Source: a virus. Taken from it: a DNA stretch of 35,053 nt. Positions 20,716-28,577 of this stretch are shown here, one piece after another. The DNA is taken from IMG/VR virus record IMGVR_UViG_3300043395_000447, positions 1-35,053 of that record. One strand, given 5' to 3'. The first letter of the stretch is position 1, and each line of letters starts with the position of its first letter. The translations under genes were made by a program, and so were the position numbers. The notes beneath the pieces were generated by a model. That model worked only from the letters and a program-made list of their open reading frames with translations, was not told where the DNA came from and searched no databases.

Positions 20716-21443
20716 TAGAAGGCAAACAAGGTTTGAAGTATCAAGTAGCAAGTGAGCATGACTTGATTGCCAAGCATTTGCTAGCAAACGGAGAATATGA
20801 GCCAGAAGTCGTGCAGATTGCCGCTAATCTGATTGAACACAATCCTGGCTGCATCTTGGACATTGGTGCAAACATCGGAACATTTGTTATTCCCCTGGCT
20901 AACCAGTTTACTCATCGGCAGTTCTATGCGTATGAAGTGCAGCCTAAGATATTTGACTTGCTCTCAGAGAACATCAAGTTGAACAAGCTGACTAACGTGG
21001 TTGCCTATGACTATGGCTTTGCCGAACGCACTGAGCATCTGAAGATTACGGTTCCTGATTACAGCACTGAGGTCAACGTGGGCGCGTTCTCTTTGGACAA
21101 GCAAGTGCGGGAGACTGAGTACGAAGTCATTACCCAAGGCGAGGAAGCTGAGATCTACATTCGTCCTTTGGATACTTGTCACTTGCCGCCAGTTGGACTT
21201 ATTAAAGTCGATGTGGAAGGTTTGGAGTTGGCGGTCATTGCTGGTGGCTTGTTCACTTTGAGCAACAATAACTTTCCTCCGTTAATCTTTGAATGCTGGA
21301 CTTGGAAGCAGTGGTTTATGCCGAGGTTGTCGGCTTTGTTAGGCGCAGTGGAATCGTTGGGCTACAAGATCCAGCAGTGCAGCAATAACTTTATTGCCCA
21401 ACATCCTAGCCGCCCTGTTTATCTGGAGTTTCAATTTGATTGA
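20712..21443 (+). CDS. FkbM-family SAM-dependent methyltransferase
   Basis: The GTG start overlaps the terL stop (GTGA). The 243-residue product has motif I DIGANIGTFVIPL (50-62), an acidic ribose-binding position in AYEVQP (73-78) and the FkbM signature IKVDVEGLELAVI (164-176). Family members methylate sugars or small molecules at hydroxyls. Placement between terminase and portal genes is unusual for an enzyme and suggests an acquired accessory gene. The target is unknown; glycan or lipopolysaccharide modification is one idea, together with the glycosyltransferase at 10231. Confidence 0.85.
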   Translation: MIEGKQGLKYQVASEHDLIAKHLLANGEYEPEVVQIAANLIEHNPGCILDIGANIGTFVIPLANQFTHRQFYAYEVQPKIFDLLSENIKLNKLTNVVAYDYGFAERTEHLKITVPDYSTEVNVGAFSLDKQVRETEYEVITQGEEAEIYIRPLDTCHLPPVGLIKVDVEGLELAVIAGGLFTLSNNNFPPLIFECWTWKQWFMPRLSALLGAVESLGYKIQQCSNNFIAQHPSRPVYLEFQFD

Positions 21444-21828
21444 CGTTATTCCAAAGAAAGAACTGCTCCGCATTATTAAAGCATTTCTTGCGGATAAAAA
21501 GCGGGGTATCTCGATAGAGTTGTTTGCAGAACTCTGCGGCGTGGAAAAGCGAACGCTGCAATATGTTTTTATGGAAGAAAAGTACCCAATGACGGAACAC
21601 GTCCAGCGGCGGGTATCCAAGGGATACGATGCTTGGCGGGATGGGCATATTGCCGTGATGGAACGCTACGGCAAGAAATGGATCGAATGGCGTAAAGCGC
21701 CAAAGATGAGGATGGTCAAAGGCTATGGACTTACGGTCAAAGGTGGCGAGATTAAGCTGGACATTGGCATTAAGAATAGGCTTGATTATTCTGGTTATTC
21801 ACTTGATGATAAATTGAAGGGGATTTGA
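21436..21828 (+). CDS. HTH-containing conserved phage protein, 130 aa (TTG start)
   Basis: Translation likely starts at TTG 21436, overlapping the upstream stop, after GGAG about eight bases before. The N-terminal part has an HTH-like element (GISIELFAELCGVEKRTLQYVF, about 25-46). The C-terminal part (VMERYGKKWIEWRKAPKMRMVKGYGLTVKGGEIKLDIGIKNR) is a block known from proteins near phage portal genes. Given the neighbours, it is a candidate terminase small subunit, though such proteins are usually annotated only as HTH proteins. Confidence 0.7.
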   Translation: MIDVIPKKELLRIIKAFLADKKRGISIELFAELCGVEKRTLQYVFMEEKYPMTEHVQRRVSKGYDAWRDGHIAVMERYGKKWIEWRKAPKMRMVKGYGLTVKGGEIKLDIGIKNRLDYSGYSLDDKLKGI

Positions 21829-21830
21829 TT

Positions 21831-22313
21831 ATGGCAGTATTACATGATTATAAGTGTCCTAATCACGGGTACTTTGAATCGTTTGAGGCGAAATGCCCCA
21901 TGAAACAATGCGATGAAGAGGTCGCTTTGGTCTTCTTGCAGCCGGTGGGTTTGAAGTCGGACAAAACCAAACATAACGACAAAACCCTAAAACAACTGGC
22001 TATGGACTTTGACATGACGGACATCAAGTCGGTTCGTGAGGGCGAGAGCCAATCCGGTTACATGACGCGCAATAACAAAACCGATAAAGAGATTCCCCGT
22101 GAAGCCAGACCTGGTGATGCAGTGATGTGGGGCAATACTGCCGGTGGTCGCTGGCAGCTAGATAGCCTGGTGAAAGGCAACGGTTATAACTCTATTAACG
22201 GGGAGCCTGTGGGTATCAATCCAAAATCCCTTGGCAACTTGACAGCCCCTAAGACTGCGAGTTATATAGCAGACCATGACAACCTACAAATAAACCCCAA
22301 TGCGGATACCTAG
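21831..22313 (+). CDS. Zinc-ribbon-type hypothetical protein, 160 aa
   Basis: ATG 21831 follows AAGGGGAT. The N-terminus has Cys9, His12, Cys22 and Cys27 (YKCPNHGYF, AKCPMKQC), a likely zinc site. The rest is polar with LAMDFDMTDIKSVREGES and a Gly/Asn-rich end. It overlaps the portal gene by 14 bases. Related zinc-ribbon proteins next to portal genes are known in phages without a defined role. Confidence 0.7.
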   Translation: MAVLHDYKCPNHGYFESFEAKCPMKQCDEEVALVFLQPVGLKSDKTKHNDKTLKQLAMDFDMTDIKSVREGESQSGYMTRNNKTDKEIPREARPGDAVMWGNTAGGRWQLDSLVKGNGYNSINGEPVGINPKSLGNLTAPKTASYIADHDNLQINPNADT

Positions 22314-23943
22314 CGACCCAGTACACCGCGAGCAGTTCTATCTGGAATTGATCCAGAAGTGCTTTGTGTCGCGGGAAGAACGCAAGGCTGATTACGCCGC
22401 ACTCCGTTCTTACTATTTGTTTGGTGCAGCGCCGGAAGAATCACCGGCGCTTTTTAACAAGATTTTCCCGCACATTGACCAGTTAACGTCATTTCTCTAC
22501 TCAGCAGAAACGACACGCTTTACCATCAATGTCGGCGCTGAAGTCAACCCAATGGAGCATCGCAAGATCCCCACGTTGACGAACAAGCTGAACGACGAAT
22601 GGCTAAACAGTAACTGCGATCAAGTCTTCTCTACCGCCCTGACATGGGCGCTGGCCTACGGAACTACCTATCTCAAACTCATCGTTAATAACGGCATCCA
22701 TCCGTACATGGTGGAACCGGCTGCAATGGGCGTTTTGCGAGAAGATGTGCCGTACACTGACCGCCAAGAAGCTATTGCTCAAAAGTATTACATCACCAAG
22801 TCCGAACTCTATGCCCGTCTGTACTCGCATCCCAAGCGCGACAGCATCGTCAAAAGAGTGACTTCATCCTATCAGCCGCAGCAGATAGATATTCCCGAAG
22901 GTATTGACCGCATCATTATGTCGCAGAGCAATCCGACAATGGTGGGTACAGTCAATCTGGATCTCTCCGGCATGAACCGCTACAAGGCGCGAGTCTCTGA
23001 AGACACCGTAGAGATGACGGAATTGTGGGTTTGGAACGATGACATACTGGACTATCAAGTAGTTACCATTGCAGAACCAGATGTCATCATCTATGACCGC
23101 CCAGGTGAGCAAGTATTCCTGAAAGGTGAGTTGCCATTTGTTCAGCTTTGCCCTAACCCCATGTATGACTATTATTGGGGTCAGAGTGAAGTTCAGCGCC
23201 TAGTGTTCTTGCAAACCCTGCGGAACAAGCGCATGGAAGAAATCTTGGATCTGCTCTCTAAGCAGGTCGCGCCGCCAACAGCCATGATTGGCTTTACCGG
23301 CATCTTGGATGAAAAGAACTTTGCTTTGAACCGTGCGGGTGGTCTGCTGGCAACGGATATGCCCAATGCCAAAGTAGAAAAGCTGGCTCCGCAAATGCCA
23401 GGCGATCTTTTTGAGGTGATCCGTGAAGTGGATCAGATGTTCGCGGAAGCGTCAGGTATTACAAGCGTCCTCTCAGGCAGAGGCGAAACCGGCGTTCGCA
23501 GCCAAGGACACGCCAGCCAGCTTGCCCGACTTGGCGCATCCAGAGCGAAAAAACGCGCCCTCATCATTGAAGATAGTCTGGAAAAAGTTTCCACCTTGTT
23601 CTTGAAAGCAATTCAGGCTTACGACAATACCAAGCTAGTAGATTCAGAAGGCTTGAAATTTATCCCAGAACAGTTTACAAAGAACTATGTGGTGAAAGTG
23701 GACGCTCACTCCAACAGCCCCATCTTCACCGAAGACCTGCGTCAGTTAGCCTTCAATATGTTTAAGGCTGGGGCTATCGACAAAGAGTCTTTGATAGATT
23801 TGCTTGAACCTCCGATGAAGCAGTTGTTAAAAGAGAAACTGAAGCGCAATGAGGAAAAGCAAGCGCAGCAGCAAATGATGCAACCGCAACAACCGCAACA
23901 AAAACCGGAAGGCAAACCTGACTTGAAAGCGGTAGGTGAATAA
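22300..23943 (+). CDS. Portal protein
   Basis: The 547-residue protein has the long alpha/beta organisation of podovirus portals. HIDQLTSFLYSAETTRF lies near 60-76, EMTELWVWNDD around 240, and the stem and wing region contains QSEVQRLVFLQTLRNKRMEEIL. VRSQGHASQLARLGASRAKKRALIIEDSLE near 404-433 is a helix I recognise from portal proteins of this type. It ends in a Gln-rich tail (QQQMMQPQQPQQK). The portal forms the dodecameric entry of the head and the docking site of TerL. Confidence 0.88.
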   Translation: MRIPSDPVHREQFYLELIQKCFVSREERKADYAALRSYYLFGAAPEESPALFNKIFPHIDQLTSFLYSAETTRFTINVGAEVNPMEHRKIPTLTNKLNDEWLNSNCDQVFSTALTWALAYGTTYLKLIVNNGIHPYMVEPAAMGVLREDVPYTDRQEAIAQKYYITKSELYARLYSHPKRDSIVKRVTSSYQPQQIDIPEGIDRIIMSQSNPTMVGTVNLDLSGMNRYKARVSEDTVEMTELWVWNDDILDYQVVTIAEPDVIIYDRPGEQVFLKGELPFVQLCPNPMYDYYWGQSEVQRLVFLQTLRNKRMEEILDLLSKQVAPPTAMIGFTGILDEKNFALNRAGGLLATDMPNAKVEKLAPQMPGDLFEVIREVDQMFAEASGITSVLSGRGETGVRSQGHASQLARLGASRAKKRALIIEDSLEKVSTLFLKAIQAYDNTKLVDSEGLKFIPEQFTKNYVVKVDAHSNSPIFTEDLRQLAFNMFKAGAIDKESLIDLLEPPMKQLLKEKLKRNEEKQAQQQMMQPQQPQQKPEGKPDLKAVGE

Positions 23944-24110
23944 TGGCTAGAGGTGACATTAGACCCAAAGCAGATCAACCTCGCGCTGGTACAAACCAGC
24001 CGATGAAAGATTCGCCGCGAAGCCCTGACTTGCAATACAAAGTTCAAGGCATAAAGAATTTTGACCGTAGCCCCAGCATGAGGACTTACGGACGAACCGT
24101 TAGGGGATGA
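23943..24110 (+). CDS. Small basic protein after portal, 55 aa
   Basis: The ATG overlaps the portal stop (TAATG). The product is polar and basic (MARGDIRPKADQPRAGTNQP, ending SMRTYGRTVRG), without hydrophobic core, probably disordered. It begins a run of four very small basic proteins between portal and scaffold. A DNA-binding or head-filling role is inferred from charge and place. Confidence 0.65.
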   Translation: MARGDIRPKADQPRAGTNQPMKDSPRSPDLQYKVQGIKNFDRSPSMRTYGRTVRG

Positions 24111-24125
24111 GACTAGGAGAAAGCT

Positions 24126-24167
24126 ATGTACAAGAAGATGAAGCGTGGTCGTAAGACCCGTCGTTAA
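24126..24167 (+). CDS. 13-residue Lys/Arg-rich peptide MYKKMKRGRKTRR
   Basis: The mini-gene has a textbook AGGAG ribosome site six bases before the ATG. Nine of thirteen residues are Lys or Arg. It lies 15 bases after the previous stop. A second peptide of the same size and nature follows at 24241, which argues against chance. Possible roles are DNA condensation (as with the J peptides of microviruses), RNA binding, or leader-type regulation of the capsid genes. Confidence 0.6.
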   Translation: MYKKMKRGRKTRR

Positions 24168-24170
24168 TAG

Positions 24171-24188
24171 TTTCCCCGTCCAGGGAAA
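24171..24188 (+). promoter_or_regulatory. Hairpin between the two mini-genes
   Basis: TTTCCC (24171-24176) pairs with GGGAAA (24183-24188) around a 6-base loop. No T run follows. It may stabilise or insulate the mRNA between the two peptides. Confidence 0.4.
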
Positions 24189-24240
24189 GGGTTTGGCTGA
24201 CTTCCCTCTAAGTTGGCCGCTGCTATTTGGAGATACCATC

Positions 24241-24282
24241 ATGGCACGCAAAGCACGCAAAGGCCGTAAGGCACGCAAGTAA
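24241..24282 (+). CDS. 13-residue Lys/Arg-rich peptide MARKARKGRKARK
   Basis: A GGAGAT ribosome site lies eight bases upstream of the ATG. The peptide is a near-repeat of the ARK tripeptide with eight of thirteen residues Lys or Arg, built from GCACGCAA-type repeats. Its stop codon lies inside a strong hairpin. Same length as the peptide at 24126. It is either a real micro-protein pair or a translated leader upstream of the scaffold and coat genes. Confidence 0.6.
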   Translation: MARKARKGRKARK

Positions 24283-24297
24283 TCCGTGAGGATTACT
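24278..24297 (+). promoter_or_regulatory. 8-bp hairpin with GNRA-type loop at the mini-gene stop
   Basis: AGTAATCC (24278-24285) pairs perfectly with GGATTACT (24290-24297) around GTGA, a GNRA tetraloop. The stop codon is inside the left arm. With no T run after it, it looks like an mRNA stability or processing element rather than a terminator. Confidence 0.5.
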
Positions 24298-24337
24298 CCC
24301 TGGCGGGGCGGGGAAATTAAATATACGCCCCCACCTA

Positions 24338-24366
24338 TTGACAAAATTTATGGTTGCGAGTATTCC
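24338..24366 (+). promoter_or_regulatory. Possible sigma70-type promoter before the head-assembly genes
   Basis: A perfect TTGACA (24338-24343) is followed, after 17 bases, by TATTCC (24361-24366), which matches only three of six -10 positions. It lies 27 bases before the next gene start. The -10 is weak, so the call is tentative. Confidence 0.3.
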
Positions 24367-24392
24367 TATCGCAAAATTCTATCGGGGCTATT

Positions 24393-24836
24393 ATGAGCGT
24401 ACCACCGGATAAGTTAATGGAAATGATGAAGTCGCAGCGCGGCGCGGAACAACCATCGCCTATGGCTTCAGAAGCCTCCGCTACCGACCAGACCCCGCCA
24501 ATGTCTGCCCCGATGTCTACGCCAGAACCCAAAATGGGTAACAAGGAAGGCGCACTGGTCAACCTTGGTTTGGCAATCGATCTCATTGAACAATCACTTC
24601 CCGCAATCGGCAGTGCATCGCCTGAAGGCCAAAAGGTCTTGGCTGCGCTGCGTACTTTGACCGGCGTGATCGGCGGCAAAAAAGATTCCGTCAACGAACT
24701 CAAGCAATCTGAGATCCTTCAGATGTTACAAGCACTTCCACAGGCGGGTGGCGCAACGCCGGAAGGTAAATCATTGGCAGCAGCGCCAGCAATACCTGGT
24801 ATGCCTATGCCAGGCGCAACCCCTCAACCTATGTAA
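24393..24836 (+). CDS. Pro/Met-rich head-assembly-region protein, 147 aa
   Basis: I choose ATG 24393 (after GGGG) over an upstream TTG. The protein has a Pro/Ser/Met-rich N-terminus, a central helical domain (EGALVNLGLAIDLIEQSLPAIGSASPEGQKVLAALRTLTGVIG), and a Pro/Ala/Met tail ending PGATPQPM. The central domain is a type found in proteins between portal and coat genes in podovirus-like phages. A role in capsid assembly is inferred from place only. Confidence 0.65.
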   Translation: MSVPPDKLMEMMKSQRGAEQPSPMASEASATDQTPPMSAPMSTPEPKMGNKEGALVNLGLAIDLIEQSLPAIGSASPEGQKVLAALRTLTGVIGGKKDSVNELKQSEILQMLQALPQAGGATPEGKSLAAAPAIPGMPMPGATPQPM

Positions 24837-24846
24837 GGAGATTATT

Positions 24847-25032
24847 GTGGATCTTTTTAAACCTCGTGGCGCAGCCGCACCTCGCCGCCCAACCGACAAC
24901 AACCAGCAGAACGGTCAGATGATTAACACTCCACGTTTTTCGGAGTTTGGTGGTCTGAAGAACCCATCTGCTACCGGCAGCAAGAACAAGATGCAAGTTC
25001 AGAAGCCTGGTGACGGTAAGCGCGTTATCTAA
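24847..25032 (+). CDS. Small basic, Asn/Gln-rich protein, 61 aa (GTG start)
   Basis: GTG 24847 follows AAGGAG by six bases and the product begins VDLFKPRGAAAPRRPTDNNQ (first residue read as Met). It is disordered in appearance and basic at the end (SKNKMQVQKPGDGKRVI). It belongs to the small basic protein cluster between portal and coat. Function is unknown. Confidence 0.65.
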   Translation: MDLFKPRGAAAPRRPTDNNQQNGQMINTPRFSEFGGLKNPSATGSKNKMQVQKPGDGKRVI

Positions 25033-25049
25033 ACAACTAAGGGGATACC

Positions 25050-25580
25050 ATGTCACTAGAAGATCTTTCACCTGAAAGCCGCGACGAACTAGCAATGCTG
25101 GCTCGTCAACTGGCTGAAAATCCTGCTACTCGCAAGGATATGCTGCGTCTGACCAAGAAAATCAGACCAGATATGCCTATTCCAGAATTGGAAATCGAGG
25201 AATACACACACTCAGCGGTACAAAAAGCAAATGAACGTGTAGAGCAACTGGAAGCCAGATTACGCGAGAAAGATGCGATGGATGAGTTGAACTCCCGTCG
25301 TAACAAACTCAAGGCGAAAGGTCTGATTGACAAGGACGAAGATATTGATGAAGTGGAGAAAGTGATGCTGGACAAAGGTATTACTAACCACGAAGTAGCC
25401 GCAGAATATTGGCGCTGGATGCAGCAATCCGCTGCCCCAACACCTACCGGCTATAACCCGTCTGCTATCAACAAGTTCGACCTGTCGAAATACTGGAAGA
25501 ACCCGACTGCTGGCGCACGGGATGAAGCATCAAAAGCACTCAATGAGTTGCGGAAAAATCCGCGACCCATTGGTTTGTAA
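25050..25580 (+). CDS. Probable scaffolding protein, 176 aa
   Basis: The protein is charged and mostly helical with a central coiled coil (about 58-95, VQKANERVEQLEARLREKDAMDELN) and a basic C-terminus (ALNELRKNPRPIGL). It precedes the coat gene by 31 bases, the standard place of a scaffold. AAGGGGATACC precedes the ATG. There is no sequence signature that proves scaffolding function, but length, charge and order agree. Confidence 0.7.
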   Translation: MSLEDLSPESRDELAMLARQLAENPATRKDMLRLTKKIRPDMPIPELEIEEYTHSAVQKANERVEQLEARLREKDAMDELNSRRNKLKAKGLIDKDEDIDEVEKVMLDKGITNHEVAAEYWRWMQQSAAPTPTGYNPSAINKFDLSKYWKNPTAGARDEASKALNELRKNPRPIGL

Positions 25581-25611
25581 AACAGGGGATTCTTTGACTC
25601 GGAGATAAACT

Positions 25612-26613
25612 ATGCCTATTGGTGGCGGTATTCTTCCGGCAACGGGTAGTACGCAATTTACGGAACTTACATACGTAACCCGTAGGGCGTTTATTCCGAA
25701 GCTGGTCGTACAACTCTATAACTCAACACCGCTGATGGCGGCTCTGATTGCTAACTCGCAACAGGCTTCTGGTGGTGTTTCGTCCGTTACTGTTCCCGTC
25801 CAGGGTTCTCAGTTTGTAAATGCTCAGTGGTCGGATTACAGCGGCTCGTTCGCTCAACCATCCGTTCAGCAGGGTGCTTACAACGCTGACTTCAACCTAA
25901 AGCTGATGATTGCTCCAGTTCCGTTCCTCGGGATGGAAGGTGCAGTTCAGCAAGACGCAGCTATCATCCCTCTGATCGAAGCGCGTATGAACGACGCGAC
26001 TAACGTCATGATGGACGCGATGGCAACGGCTCTGTACAACAACACGACTAACACTCAGCAGTTCATCGGTCTGCCAGCCGCTGTGTCCTCGTCCGGCACT
26101 TACGGCAACATCGACCGTTCGACCTACACCTGGTGGCAGTCGAAGCAATACGCCGCTGGTTCGGTTAACCCAACCCGTCAAAACATTCTTCAGTACATTT
26201 CCGGTACTGTGAAGAATGGCGCTGAAGTGCCTAGCTTTGGTGTTTGCGGTTTTGGTACTTGGACTCTGCTGGCGCAAGACTTTGTTGGTCAAGAGCAGTA
26301 CATGATTACCCCAGGCAACGGTTTTGACGGTGATGCCAATGGCCCACAGGCTGCATTCCGTGCGCTGATGGTTGCTGGTGTACCCATCTATCCTGATCCC
26401 TACTGCCCCGAAGGTACTGTGTACTTCCTGAACAGCAACTACCTCTCGCTCTACATCCATGAGCAAGGTTCGTTTGTGTTCACGGGCTTTGAATCGACTC
26501 TCCCGAACTGGCAGATCGGCTACGTTGGCGCAGTGCTGACAATCGCTGAACTGGTTAATACCAAGCCGAAGTCGATGACCAAGGTGACGGGCTACAACTC
26601 TCTCACACTGTAA
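25612..26613 (+). CDS. Major capsid (coat) protein
   Basis: The 333-residue product lies between the scaffold-like gene and decoration and adaptor genes. It has an N-terminal arm (LTYVTRRAFIPKLVVQLYNSTPLMAAL), a spine-like helix (IIPLIEARMNDATNVMMDAMATALY) and a C-terminal A-domain-like region (LMVAGVPIYPDPYCPEGTVYFLN). This order matches HK97-fold coat proteins. GGAGATAAACT precedes the ATG. No protease gene is seen, so maturation is probably without cleavage, as in P22. Confidence 0.85.
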   Translation: MPIGGGILPATGSTQFTELTYVTRRAFIPKLVVQLYNSTPLMAALIANSQQASGGVSSVTVPVQGSQFVNAQWSDYSGSFAQPSVQQGAYNADFNLKLMIAPVPFLGMEGAVQQDAAIIPLIEARMNDATNVMMDAMATALYNNTTNTQQFIGLPAAVSSSGTYGNIDRSTYTWWQSKQYAAGSVNPTRQNILQYISGTVKNGAEVPSFGVCGFGTWTLLAQDFVGQEQYMITPGNGFDGDANGPQAAFRALMVAGVPIYPDPYCPEGTVYFLNSNYLSLYIHEQGSFVFTGFESTLPNWQIGYVGAVLTIAELVNTKPKSMTKVTGYNSLTL

Positions 26614-26625
26614 GGAGAAATAGTC

Positions 26626-26961
26626 ATGGCACTTGGTTTAAATAAAATTCTGGTTGCTGGATCGGCAACCAACGCAGCATCGTCTTATTTCACGGCTTAT
26701 GCCGCCGGTAATGCGACTGTTGTTCTTCCGGCTGGTACTTATTACATCACGCCAACAGCTAACGTCACTATTGAACTGAACAAGGACACTAGCGGCAATA
26801 TTAGCAATGCGTCTTGGGGTGTTGTAGTTGCTAACAACACTGGTGGCTTGTTTATCGCTGACGGTACTAACGTCCGTGCTAACGTGTTGTCCGGTACACC
26901 GACGATTACTCTGTTCACCGTCAATGGTGGTCAGAACGTCAGCAGCACTTACGCATCTTAA
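26626..26961 (+). CDS. Small beta-rich capsid-associated protein, 111 aa
   Basis: AAGGAG precedes the ATG, 12 bases after the coat stop. The product is Ala/Thr/Val/Asn-rich and beta-predicted (NATVVLPAGTYYITPTANVTIELN, then GLFIADGTNVRANVLSGTPTITLF). Position right after the coat gene fits a decoration protein. No family is recognised. Confidence 0.65.
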   Translation: MALGLNKILVAGSATNAASSYFTAYAAGNATVVLPAGTYYITPTANVTIELNKDTSGNISNASWGVVVANNTGGLFIADGTNVRANVLSGTPTITLFTVNGGQNVSSTYAS

Positions 26962-26970
26962 GGAGCCAAC

Positions 26971-27381
26971 ATGAATGCAAACCATGTAGGCTCACTCTAT
27001 CCTGACAGCTTTGGCAGCTTTGGCCTTGCTTCTGCGACCTCGGTTTCTTTGGGTTCGACCGGCAATGCAGTTGTCCAGTTGCCAGTGGTAGGTGGCAGCA
27101 CTTACATTGTTCGCAGGATTGTGGTTGCTAACGCAAGCGGCAATATTGCAACGGGGAACATTACCATCCTGACTTCTAACGATGGTAATGCTTCCAACGC
27201 TGTCAGTAATGCCGTTACCCTGTCTTCCGTTACTAGCAGCAGCACATTCCAAGACGTTGCTCTTGCAACTGCTGCCGCTACAACGGTTTACTCGGCTGGC
27301 TCACTGTATGTAAAGGTGGGTACTGCGGTATCGAGCGCAACTTGCGACATTACTGTTTATGGTGACATCGTAACGCTATGA
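26971..27381 (+). CDS. Beta-rich head-associated protein, 136 aa
   Basis: The start follows AAGGAG. The product is Ser/Thr/Ala/Val-rich, with VSLGSTGNAVVQLPVVGGSTYIVRRIVVANASGNIATGNITILT, resembling a beta sandwich. It shares character with the preceding gene, suggesting a second decoration or head-fibre protein. It overlaps the next gene by four bases (ATGA). Confidence 0.6.
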   Translation: MNANHVGSLYPDSFGSFGLASATSVSLGSTGNAVVQLPVVGGSTYIVRRIVVANASGNIATGNITILTSNDGNASNAVSNAVTLSSVTSSSTFQDVALATAAATTVYSAGSLYVKVGTAVSSATCDITVYGDIVTL

Positions 27382-27716
27382 CAACTGTATATGTGACCAA
27401 TCGGGGTGAGAAGCCTCTGATCGACGAATACGCTTACAAAACCTACAAGTTCCCTGTAAACGAACCTGTGGAAGTGGACGTTGCCGTTGCGCGTCACCTA
27501 TTCGGTTATGAGCAGGAAAATAAAGTTCCTGCGATGGTGAGAATTGGGTTGTGCATATCAACCAACGATATTGAAGATGCCCTCAAGAAGTTGGAGAAGT
27601 TTGAGATAACCCAAGACAAACCGAAACAAGATCGCTTTTTATCCCCTGGCGATGACTCAGTAACCCCCCTTGTGCCTAAAGCACAGCGGGGGAGAACAGT
27701 CGAAAAAGCCGCTTAA
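27378..27716 (+). CDS. Small hypothetical protein in the head-completion region, 112 aa
   Basis: The product opens with a compact beta domain (MTTVYVTNRGEKPLIDEYAY, then KFPVNEPVEVDVAVARHLFGY) and ends in a polar basic tail (SPGDDSVTPLVPKAQRGRTVEKAA). It lies between decoration-type genes and the adaptor gene. The N-terminal pattern is one seen in small head proteins, but no function is known to me. Confidence 0.65.
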   Translation: MTTVYVTNRGEKPLIDEYAYKTYKFPVNEPVEVDVAVARHLFGYEQENKVPAMVRIGLCISTNDIEDALKKLEKFEITQDKPKQDRFLSPGDDSVTPLVPKAQRGRTVEKAA

Positions 27717-27729
27717 ATATGGATATTAA

Positions 27730-28575
27730 ATGGCAACTCTCAATTCGTATATCACGGAGGTCAGAAGGCTTCTGCACGATGCGAATGGAAACTTCTATTC
27801 CGATTCTGAGTTAACTGACTACATTAACTCAGGGCGAGAACGTGTTGCCAGAGATACGGGTTGCCTCAGAAAACTTCAGGTTTCTCAAACGCCCATAGCC
27901 CCAGTAGGCTATACCGGCACTCCTGTTGCCTGGGCTGCTAATACCGCAGTTAATCTGAACGACCTGATCTTCTCTAACATCTTTACCTATGTGGTGACCA
28001 CGGCTGGAACCACAGGTGATGATCCTCCGCAGTATCCGTTAACAGGTGGCGTGTTTCCTCCGTCTACCCCGTTTACTAACGGAACCGCAGAATTTCAGTA
28101 TGCTGGTAATTGCGAGATTATTCCGTTTGCCAGTTTGCCAGACAGCACACAAACACTCGACATCCTGAACATTAACGTCTTTTGGGGGAACAGCCGCTAT
28201 CCGCTGTCTTACCTGCCTTGGACGCAGTTCAATGCTCAGTTGCGCTATTGGCAGAATTACATTGGCAGACCTGTGGCGTTTTCCGTATTTGGTCAAAGCC
28301 AGATTTACATTTCTCCCGTACCTGACCAGGCTTATACCATTGAGTTAGACACGACTGTCTTGCCTTTGCCTTTGGTAAATGGTGCGGAGGTGGATACCAT
28401 TATTGACCCATACACAACGCCCGTAGCGTATTACGCTGCTTACACAGCGAAATTTAAAGAGCAGTCTTATGGCGAATCTGAGATTTACTATCAGCAATAC
28501 GTCAATAAAGTGCGCTCTGTTCTCAACACGACATTTACACGGCGTTTACCTGATCCTTATAGCAATCCTTTCTAA
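27730..28575 (+). CDS. Head-tail adaptor protein (P22 gp4-like/DUF6682-type)
   Basis: The N-terminus YITEVRRLLHDANGNFYSDSELTDYINSGRERVARDTG is the helical adaptor pattern of podovirus head-completion proteins. It is followed by a beta-rich middle and a C-terminal helix rich in Tyr/Gln (KEQSYGESEIYYQQYVNKVRSVL). The protein would bind under the portal as in P22 gp4. It is located between coat and stabilisation genes, as in P22-like phages. No lysozyme-like catalytic site is seen. Confidence 0.75.
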   Translation: MATLNSYITEVRRLLHDANGNFYSDSELTDYINSGRERVARDTGCLRKLQVSQTPIAPVGYTGTPVAWAANTAVNLNDLIFSNIFTYVVTTAGTTGDDPPQYPLTGGVFPPSTPFTNGTAEFQYAGNCEIIPFASLPDSTQTLDILNINVFWGNSRYPLSYLPWTQFNAQLRYWQNYIGRPVAFSVFGQSQIYISPVPDQAYTIELDTTVLPLPLVNGAEVDTIIDPYTTPVAYYAAYTAKFKEQSYGESEIYYQQYVNKVRSVLNTTFTRRLPDPYSNPF

Positions 28576-28577
28576 TC

